A DNA stretch of 64,000 nt from Pseudobutyrivibrio sp. (GTDB lineage Bacteria; Bacillota; Clostridia; Lachnospirales; Lachnospiraceae): assembly GCF_015057185.1 (NCBI RefSeq), contig NZ_SVEV01000004.1, positions 51,752-115,751 on the forward strand. Reading direction: 5' to 3'. Every line of letters begins with the position of its first letter. Within the stretch, counting starts at the first letter, position 1. Below the pieces are notes generated by a model. It saw only the letters and a list, made by a program, of their open reading frames with translations. It searched no databases and was not told the DNA's origin. The position numbers were made by a program, and so were the translations under genes. Shown piece by piece: positions 58,630 to 64,000 of this stretch.

Positions 58630-60396
58630 ATGACATTTAAGAAGAGGTTTTTACGGATTTTATATAGTTTTGCAGGAGTAGCATGTCTGTTCATGGTGGT
58701 GGTGTATGGTTACATTGCAGGAAGAAATCGGACAGTTGAGACATATAACCTTTTGGAGCAGAATGCAATGGTGGTTTCTAATTCCTTTGCGTCGATTATT
58801 GATACCTCTAATAGTGCTATAAATTTGGTAATTTCGGAGCCTTCTATTTTGACGGCTATTAGGAATTTGAGTTCGGGGAAGACTGCAAGACTGACTGAGA
58901 CAGAGAAATATTATAGTGATGAGTATACGTTGCTTAGGGAGCGTATTAATCTCTATTTTTTATATAAATATTGTTATAGGGTGCTTTTTTACAATTGGTC
59001 TGGAGATGTTATTGCCAGTAATTATTCAACTGGAAATAATCTGAATGTTGGTGTGGATATCAATGATGTTGATGGTGTGGAAGATTTGGCTGCAGGTGAG
59101 ATTGTTGTTCTGCCAATGCATGATGATCAGTGGAATGTCAGGAATAAGCAGCAGGTAATATCTGTTGTTAAGAGGTTGGCTGGCAATAATATGGGTTACT
59201 TTGAGGTGCAGTGGCTTGAGAGTGATGTTGAAAAACTGATGTTGCCCTCAGATAATGAGTACCAGATTAGGGTCTTTGCTGAAAGCGGAGATGTTGTTTA
59301 CTCAAGTGATGAGACCCAAATAAATGATTTTGATTTAATAGTGGATTCAGGAAAGAAAAAGGGTGTAATACGAACTGGCAATACACTTTTAGCTTATGTG
59401 AATCAGGATGGATATTATACGGTTATATCAACAGAGCTAAGTTTTTGGGAGACTATAGTGTTTCCGATTTTGCCTGCACTATTTCTTTTGATTGTTGTAT
59501 TTTTAGGTATTTCGATTATTTTTGCAAATGTGGGTGCGGCTGCATTGGGAAGACCTATTAGTACATTGCAAAAGGCTATTACAAAAACGGATTACGATAA
59601 CCTACTAAGGCAGACAATCGATGATGATGAAAAAGCGGATTTACAAAAGGTAAGTGAAATAGAAAATACCTACAAGATTTTTGAGTCAATGGTTGAGAGA
59701 CTAGACGAATCAAAAAAGACTGCAGAGAAAATGTCATTCCTACAACTAAGAGCGCAGCTGGATTTGATGCAGGCTCAGGTGAATCCCCATTTTATATACA
59801 ATGTTCTTAATATTATTTCTGCAAAGGGGCTTATGGCTGATGATGAGAGCATTTGCGATATGTGCGATAACCTTAGCAAAATCCTTAGGTATTCGACGAA
59901 TGTCAAGGAGAAGGAAGCTACAATTCATGAGGAAATGGAGTATCTTCATGAGTATTTGATGCTTTTAAAAGCTAGATACGAGAGCCGCTTAGAGTATCAT
60001 ATCGAGGTGGATGACAAAATAGAAGATGAGATTATCCCAAAACTGGCATTACAGCAAATTGTTGAGAATGCTGTAATTCATGGTTTTTCTGATACGGCAG
60101 AGGTCATGCGTATTGAGATTCAGGGTAAACAGAGAAACACAGGTTGGGAAATCGACATCAGAGACAATGGTAAGGGAATAGAGCAGGACAGCCTTGCTGT
60201 TATGAAACAGCGAATAAATGAATTGAAAATTCAACTGGATGAAGGCAAGGAAAATGTGGAATTTGAAATTGGTGGAATGGGAATATATAACACATTTTCC
60301 AGATTATATCTTTTGTATCGAGAGAATCTTGTTTTCAAAATTCGCTCAGATGATACGGGAACAGTAGTAAAAATTGGTATTGAGAGAAGGGGTTAA
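58630..60396 (+). CDS. YesM-type sensor histidine kinase (second)
   Basis: 588 residues. Membrane helices at ~10-32 and ~280-302 flank a large extracytoplasmic sensor; then HAMP-like linker, coiled helix, and His_kinase with canonical QVNPHFIYNVLNIIS (His387). HATPase motifs are VENAVIHGF and DNGKGIE. The response regulator ATG follows the TAA without a gap. By position it senses the sugar taken up by the upstream importer. Confidence 0.9.
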   Translation: MTFKKRFLRILYSFAGVACLFMVVVYGYIAGRNRTVETYNLLEQNAMVVSNSFASIIDTSNSAINLVISEPSILTAIRNLSSGKTARLTETEKYYSDEYTLLRERINLYFLYKYCYRVLFYNWSGDVIASNYSTGNNLNVGVDINDVDGVEDLAAGEIVVLPMHDDQWNVRNKQQVISVVKRLAGNNMGYFEVQWLESDVEKLMLPSDNEYQIRVFAESGDVVYSSDETQINDFDLIVDSGKKKGVIRTGNTLLAYVNQDGYYTVISTELSFWETIVFPILPALFLLIVVFLGISIIFANVGAAALGRPISTLQKAITKTDYDNLLRQTIDDDEKADLQKVSEIENTYKIFESMVERLDESKKTAEKMSFLQLRAQLDLMQAQVNPHFIYNVLNIISAKGLMADDESICDMCDNLSKILRYSTNVKEKEATIHEEMEYLHEYLMLLKARYESRLEYHIEVDDKIEDEIIPKLALQQIVENAVIHGFSDTAEVMRIEIQGKQRNTGWEIDIRDNGKGIEQDSLAVMKQRINELKIQLDEGKENVEFEIGGMGIYNTFSRLYLLYRENLVFKIRSDDTGTVVKIGIERRG

Positions 60397-61887
60397 ATGA
60401 TAGAGGAAACAAAACTATCAGCAGAGTGTAAATATCAGGTGTTGGTTGCAGATGATGAACCTGCAGCAGCACAGATGATAGAAAAAATAGTTAACACTAG
60501 AAGTAATGATTTTTATGTAAAGGGAATTGCACTAAATGGGCAGGAAGCTTTAGATTTTGTGGCAAATAATTATGTGGATTTGATTATTTCTGATGTGAGA
60601 ATGCCTATGGTGGATGGAATATCACTTGTGACTAGGCTTCAGGAAAATCGACCAGAAATCGAGTCCATTATTGTAAGTGGATATCAGGATTTTGAATATG
60701 TGCAGGGGGCTCTTAGAGCAGATGCAAGTGATTATATTTTAAAGCCGATTACTCCTACCAAGATTATGGAGGCTCTTGAAAAGGTAAATAAAAAAATAGA
60801 CAAGGCATACTATCAGCGTCGAAACAAATATTTAAAGATGATGGTAAAGGGACATAAATGTGCTGAAATCGCAGATTTTAATAGAGTATTTTGGTCAGAC
60901 AATTATTATGTAGCAGTTGCAAGAAAAAATGGACTTATAACTAGATTTAGAGGTGGTGCCAATAGAGAAATATTCTCAGAGCAGCAGGAACAAATGATTA
61001 TTTATGGTCGTGATGAACAGGAGATGCTTTTCATTTATCCCCAAGAGCTTGTATACACTGATTATGATTCTATGATGAATCGACAGTATAACAAAATGCT
61101 TGAGGATAACTCTTTTCTGACGATGGTGGTTTGTGAGGAACCAGTTGCAACATGTGATTTGGCTGACTATGTTTACCGCATATATCAGACCATGGATAGA
61201 GCCATCATTATTGGAAAAAACCAAAAGCTAGGACTTTGTGATAATGTGGTCAAGGAGGAGACAAACGAGGTCTCAAAGGAAAAGAAGAAGCTACTCCTTG
61301 AAATATCCACCAATAATTTGTCTAGATTGAATACAGAAATCAAGAGCCTGGTGGATGTTCTGGGGAAACAGGAGTTTACTCAGCTTTATGTGGAAAGTAC
61401 TATCCGACATATTTTATATGAATTAAAAAATAACGATATGCTCACAAATTGGGATGAGCATTGGCTTGATGATATTTTCTGCGATGTCATTTCTATGGAT
61501 GACTTAGCCAATAATGTAATTGACATCATCGACAATAATTTGAAGAAAACCAATTCAAATACTTGTTGTGATAAAAAGAGCTTGTATGAGGATATTGTAG
61601 GGTACATGGAAAAACATCTGAAGGATGATCTGTCAGTACAGAATGTCTGCAAGGCAAAGGGTATTTCACAGGCAACCCTTAATCGTTTATTTAGACAGTA
61701 TGGAGACGATTCCTACAAAGGTTTTCTAACAAAGCTTAGAATTCAGGAGGCAGTTAAAATACTAGAGGACGTTCCATCTATGTCTATTAAAGATGTGGCT
61801 ATGCAGGTAGGCTTCAATGACCAGTTCTATTTCAGTAGAGTTTTTAAAACAATTATTGGGAAAAATCCTAGCGAATATACTGGTTAA
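60397..61887 (+). CDS. AraC-type response regulator (YesN-like, second)
   Basis: 496 residues. Receiver domain with VLVADDEPAAAQM, phosphorylation site Asp66 in IISDVRMPMVDG and switch Lys in ILKPITPTK. A long middle region of ~250 residues is followed by a C-terminal AraC domain (LSVQNVCKAKGISQATLNRL, IKDVAMQVGFNDQFYFSRVF, KNPSEYTG). Partner of the preceding kinase. Possible targets are the importer and GH78 with the shared TGATTATT motif. Confidence 0.9.
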   Translation: MIEETKLSAECKYQVLVADDEPAAAQMIEKIVNTRSNDFYVKGIALNGQEALDFVANNYVDLIISDVRMPMVDGISLVTRLQENRPEIESIIVSGYQDFEYVQGALRADASDYILKPITPTKIMEALEKVNKKIDKAYYQRRNKYLKMMVKGHKCAEIADFNRVFWSDNYYVAVARKNGLITRFRGGANREIFSEQQEQMIIYGRDEQEMLFIYPQELVYTDYDSMMNRQYNKMLEDNSFLTMVVCEEPVATCDLADYVYRIYQTMDRAIIIGKNQKLGLCDNVVKEETNEVSKEKKKLLLEISTNNLSRLNTEIKSLVDVLGKQEFTQLYVESTIRHILYELKNNDMLTNWDEHWLDDIFCDVISMDDLANNVIDIIDNNLKKTNSNTCCDKKSLYEDIVGYMEKHLKDDLSVQNVCKAKGISQATLNRLFRQYGDDSYKGFLTKLRIQEAVKILEDVPSMSIKDVAMQVGFNDQFYFSRVFKTIIGKNPSEYTG

Positions 61888-62014
61888 AAGAAGTATTTCC
61901 TCTGAAATTCTGAAAAAAATGTGAACGTAACATAATACACACAAATAGGATTTATAATTGTGCCTATAAAATTGAGTAATTATCCACGCTTTTTCGAGTA
62001 ATGGAGGGATGACA

Positions 62015-63697
62015 ATGAGGAGTAAGAAAAACCCGAATGGCACGATAGCTGGCGCTTTAAGAGAGTTTTCAGGAGGAACTATACGTATCTTCCTTGAAAG
62101 TGCCACTGTAATGATTGTATTTTTAGCAGTCATTTTCTACAATCTGTACACTTTCTACAATGTTCAGTTTGTAACTGAAACATATCAAATGGAGATTCGT
62201 AAGGATGTACAGACAATTAACAAACGACTTTTGTTTGCTGTGGCTTCTGATGACTCAGAAGTAACAACTGCCCAGAAAGAGGATTTGGAAGGTCGTTTCC
62301 CTAAAATTGAGGGCTACTTCTCCACTATTTCTTCTAACCTGAACAATGAGGAGTTAGGTTCTAGATTAGATACTAACTGGAAGGCATTTGAGGATGCATC
62401 ATTTGAAATGCTTGCCATGGTAGAAGCCGGAGATATTAATGGCGCCTTAGAATATTACAATTCTACATTGAATGATGTATCTGAGACACTTGCAGATTCC
62501 CTTGATGAGACTGGTGAGCTAGCAAGTAGCGCTGCAGCCAACAAGTATCGAGCAATTCTTATAATCATAGCTGCAACTGTTATAGTTCTTGTGGTAGCAA
62601 TTATATTTATCATTATGCTCAATAAAAAACGTAGTTCTGCAATGATTAAGAATATTGAAAATGATCTAGATATTCTTGCAGATGCTGCCGAAGAAATTGC
62701 CAAGGGCAATGTTCATGTAGACATTGACTATGACAATGACAACGAAATTGGACGCGTTGCCAATCAGTTAAAGATTGCAGTAGAATCCCTCACATACTAT
62801 ATAGATAAGATTGGCGAAGTAATGTCAACAATGGCAAATGGTAACTTCAACATTGGATTTGAACGTGATTTCTCAGGAGACTTCAAAGACATTCAATCTG
62901 CTATTGAGAGCTTCTCAAAACAGATATCAGAGTCAATGACAGAAATCATGGAAGTATCCGACATGGTATCCGATGGTGCTAACCAAATCGCAGGAGCTGG
63001 ACAGAACCTTGCAGACACTGTTACATCACAGGCCAACATAGTTGAAGACCTTTCAGTAACAGTGAAAGACATCACAGACCAGATTTCAAACAACTCTACT
63101 GATGCCACAGCAATTTCAAAGGAAGTTGAAGTTGTTGCTCAAAACATCGTGGAAGGAAATCAGCGAATGCAAGATGTTGTAAACGCAATGGATGCAATTT
63201 CAGAGTCATCTCAGGAGATTTCCAAAATCATCGATACAATCAACGCCATTGCAGACCAGACCAACTTGCTATCTCTTAATGCATCAATCGAAGCAGCGAG
63301 AGCTGGCGAAGCCGGCAAGGGCTTTGCAGTAGTTGCCACCGAAGTATCACAGCTGGCAGGCCAAACAGTAGAAGCTGCTCAGAACACCGCAGGCCTCATT
63401 GGAGCATCCCTTAAGAGCGTCGAAGAAGGTATCGCAATAGCCAACGACACCGCCGAGAAGCTCAACGAAATGGTTACTCAGGTTCAAGGCATTGCTGAAA
63501 AGGTTAAGACTATTGCCGAGGCCTCAAACTCACAGGCCGTATCCGTCAAGGAAATGTCTTCAAACATCAACGAAATCTCATCCGTTGGTCAAAACAATGC
63601 AGCTACCTCTGAGGAATCACTTGCCCTCAGCTACGAAATGAACGAACACGCCAACTCCCTCAAGGGACTAGTCGAAAAGTTCGAACTCAAACGCTAA
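62015..63697 (+). CDS. Methyl-accepting chemotaxis protein
   Basis: ATG 62015 is favoured over ATG 62009, because the GGAGGG site touches the latter and is 6 nt from the former; 560 residues. Membrane helices at ~25-47 and ~185-207 flank a four-helix-bundle sensor. HAMP follows, then the signalling domain with the conserved tip [20 protein letters not shown] and [11 protein letters not shown]. The receptor controls CheA at the cell pole, so the host is probably motile. The ligand is unknown; its place next to sugar genes suggests sugar sensing. Confidence 0.92.
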   Translation: MRSKKNPNGTIAGALREFSGGTIRIFLESATVMIVFLAVIFYNLYTFYNVQFVTETYQMEIRKDVQTINKRLLFAVASDDSEVTTAQKEDLEGRFPKIEGYFSTISSNLNNEELGSRLDTNWKAFEDASFEMLAMVEAGDINGALEYYNSTLNDVSETLADSLDETGELASSAAANKYRAILIIIAATVIVLVVAIIFIIMLNKKRSSAMIKNIENDLDILADAAEEIAKGNVHVDIDYDNDNEIGRVANQLKIAVESLTYYIDKIGEVMSTMANGNFNIGFERDFSGDFKDIQSAIESFSKQISESMTEIMEVSDMVSDGANQIAGAGQNLADTVTSQANIVEDLSVTVKDITDQISNNSTDATAISKEVEVVAQNIVEGNQRMQDVVNAMDAISESSQEISKIIDTINAIADQTNLLSLNASIEAARAGEAGKGFAVVATEVSQLAGQTVEAAQNTAGLIGASLKSVEEGIAIANDTAEKLNEMVTQVQGIAEKVKTIAEASNSQAVSVKEMSSNINEISSVGQNNAATSEESLALSYEMNEHANSLKGLVEKFELKR

Positions 63698-63704
63698 TAT
63701 CAAC

Positions 63705-63747
63705 GCCTTGTAAGTCCTGGCCCGCCAAGATTTACAAGGCTTTCTTT
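63705..63747 (+). terminator. Terminator after chemotaxis receptor gene
   Basis: GCCTTGTAA (63705-63713) pairs with TTACAAGGC (63732-63740), with an 18-nt loop, followed by TTTCTTT. Confidence 0.75.
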
Positions 63748-64000
63748 ATGCCTTCACACTTCTATTTTCAAAGCTCATTTGCCTCACTCCACACCAACAT
63801 ACTAAATCCACCCACCCCAGGCCGCCTGCCGCCACCCTTTTTAAGAACTTCGCAAGAATATTTTGTTTTCCTAATATGCAAAGACTCGCATCTTTTATTA
63901 GCATGTGTCTTTCTCATGTCTGTACAATTTTGAAAAAGGTATTTTATGGGCGGACACCAAAAACTATATTTAGTGCAACTCAGGCTCAGGGGGAATTGGG
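63748..64000. other. Right edge without supported gene
   Basis: A 61-codon open frame exists, but it has no ribosome site and its Pro/His/Ser-rich product looks random. The pyrimidine-rich stretch around 63800-63840 is locally GC-richer. A gene may begin beyond the edge. Confidence 0.5.

Noticed and set aside
63748..63933. 61-codon open frame after the chemotaxis receptor
   Set aside because: No ribosome site, random-looking composition and no similarity to known proteins.

Overview
The window reads as a chromosomal segment from a low-GC anaerobic Firmicute of the Lachnospiraceae, most likely a Butyrivibrio/Pseudobutyrivibrio-type fibre degrader. The reasons are AT-rich DNA with strong purine-rich ribosome binding sites, many glycoside hydrolases without signal peptides, YesM/YesN-type two-component systems, ABC sugar importers without their own ATPase, and a domain-swapped GH3 beta-glucosidase like the one I recall from Butyrivibrio fibrisolvens. 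I see no rRNA, tRNA, CRISPR array, insertion sequence or complete prophage.

Left part (1-20.9 kb): sugar catabolism. The 3' end of a lactaldehyde reductase (fucO) converges on a LacI-type repressor. Divergent from the repressor, behind two operator-like dyads, is an operon of a fucose/arabinose-isomerase-like enzyme, a two-subunit transketolase, an FGGY kinase and a nucleoside-hydrolase-like protein. A GH2 enzyme, a sensor kinase/AraC-type response regulator pair, an oligosaccharide ABC importer (two permeases and a lipoprotein), GH43, a beta-phosphoglucomutase-type HAD, a metallo-beta-lactamase-fold protein and an esterase follow.

Middle part (20.9-33.3 kb): a defence island built on a type I restriction-modification system. 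The order is fic, hsdM, a BRO-N/DinD-like gene, hsdS1, a small membrane protein, a tyrosine recombinase, a DUF2971 gene, hsdS2, an Abi_alpha (DUF4393) gene and hsdR. This is the most unusual part of the window. The two hsdS genes carry four different target-recognition domains but share three exact direct repeats (30, 33 and 25 bp) at the start, centre and end. A common core sequence occurs in all three. Recombination between matching repeats would release a ~3.4-kb circle carrying the recombinase, and reintegration at another repeat would reshuffle the recognition domains. The recombinase start codon and ribosome binding site lie in a 10-bp RNA hairpin.

Right part (33.3-64 kb): more glycan genes. 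These are the domain-swapped GH3 with a divergent AraC regulator, a LysR regulator divergent from an SGNH esterase and a MATE exporter, GH78 plus GH2, a large unrecognised coiled-coil protein, a 59-residue membrane protein before a GPH-type sugar symporter and a NagZ-like GH3, an AraC regulator divergent from a second GH78, a second ABC importer, a second kinase/regulator pair and a methyl-accepting chemotaxis protein. Two alpha-rhamnosidases, GH2, GH43, GH3 and esterases together suggest use of rhamnose-containing plant glycans such as pectin side chains or plant glycosides. The right edge (63748-64000) holds no gene I can support.

Many intergenic regions carry clear dyads, direct repeats and terminators. 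Two short motifs recur ahead of carbohydrate genes and are candidate regulon operators.
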